Positions 63,934 through 64,000 of a stretch of DNA of 64,000 nucleotides are shown here, piece after piece. The notes beneath the pieces were generated by a model, which ran no database searches, was not told the origin of the DNA, and saw only the letters and a program-made list of their open reading frames with translations. A program made the position numbers and the translations under genes. Position 1 is the first letter of the stretch; each line of letters starts with the position of its first letter. The stretch comes from Acinetobacter sp. XS-4. Its GTDB lineage: Bacteria > Pseudomonadota > Gammaproteobacteria > Pseudomonadales > Moraxellaceae. The stretch lies in assembly GCF_023920705.1 (NCBI RefSeq), contig NZ_CP094657.1, forward strand, positions 3,410,001 through 3,474,000, given 5' to 3'.

Positions 63934-64000
63934 CATACATTTCGCTTAGAGAATAAACGGTTGATCTAATTTTGTTTATTTTACCAACATCTTATCCATA

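Overview
The window looks like chromosomal DNA from the genus Acinetobacter, most likely the A. calcoaceticus-baumannii complex. The DNA is AT-rich, the operons are short, and family content fits: folate-independent methionine synthase MesD/MesX, a darcynin-family protein, a VgrG C-terminal end, tricarballylate and glutarate catabolism, and a CopL-CopA-CopB copper operon. Species assignment is inference from gene content.

Layout. (1) 1-3842, minus strand: a type I secretion operon, with a partial HlyD-like adaptor, an ABC transporter with a degenerate C39-like domain, and a TolC-like channel. (2) 3843-17265: a heavily rearranged accessory stretch. It holds relics (a HAD phosphatase fragment and two copies of a TetR 3' end) and a candidate biosynthetic island at about 4422-12461. 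The island encodes a TSUP transporter, heme-oxygenase-like diiron enzyme, PLP aminotransferase, FAD/NAD(P)-binding enzyme, cupin, ArgP-like LysR regulator and AFG1/ZapE-like ATPase, and is bracketed by two similar 31-bp sequences. A Fur-box-preceded IutA-like TonB receptor follows. Its upstream and terminator sequences recur 1.2-3.1 kb downstream around an unrelated 81-aa gene, next to a truncated copy of the nearby TetR gene. (3) 17333-22802: darcynin, an apparent type VI secretion accessory cassette (orphan VgrG C-terminus with extension, effector-like protein, Sel1 lipoprotein, membrane protein, proteasome-like protein), a TetR regulator, and a structured region that may be a P4-like immunity/ash relic.

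(4) 22803-25533: flavin reductase, mesD and mesX, an oxygen-dependent folate-independent route to methionine. (5) 25900-27633: a divergent LysR/LysE pair. (6) 27775-36945: a minus-strand TonB - TonB receptor - M16 protease - M16 protease operon with a Fur-like site upstream. The set resembles the Fus system for protein import and cleavage. (7) 37260-44353: a tricarballylate locus with tcuC, a periplasmic binding protein, tcuA, tcuB and two paralogous LysR regulators. (8) 44431-46285: an HPP membrane protein divergent from a TetR gene, with a perfect 26-bp palindrome between them, then a VOC protein. (9) 46371-51613: glutarate degradation (CoA-transferase, MFS carrier, glutaryl-CoA dehydrogenase, divergent LysR).

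(10) 51702-64000, mostly housekeeping: zinc-type alcohol dehydrogenase, adenosine deaminase followed by 25 perfect copies of a 7-bp repeat, four tRNA genes (Pro, His, Arg, Pro), nadA, argJ, ogt, a guanidinium exporter gene preceded by a guanidine-II riboswitch, a CDF transporter, copper resistance copL-copA-copB, and a Cof-type HAD phosphatase. No rRNA, CRISPR array or intact insertion sequence was seen.
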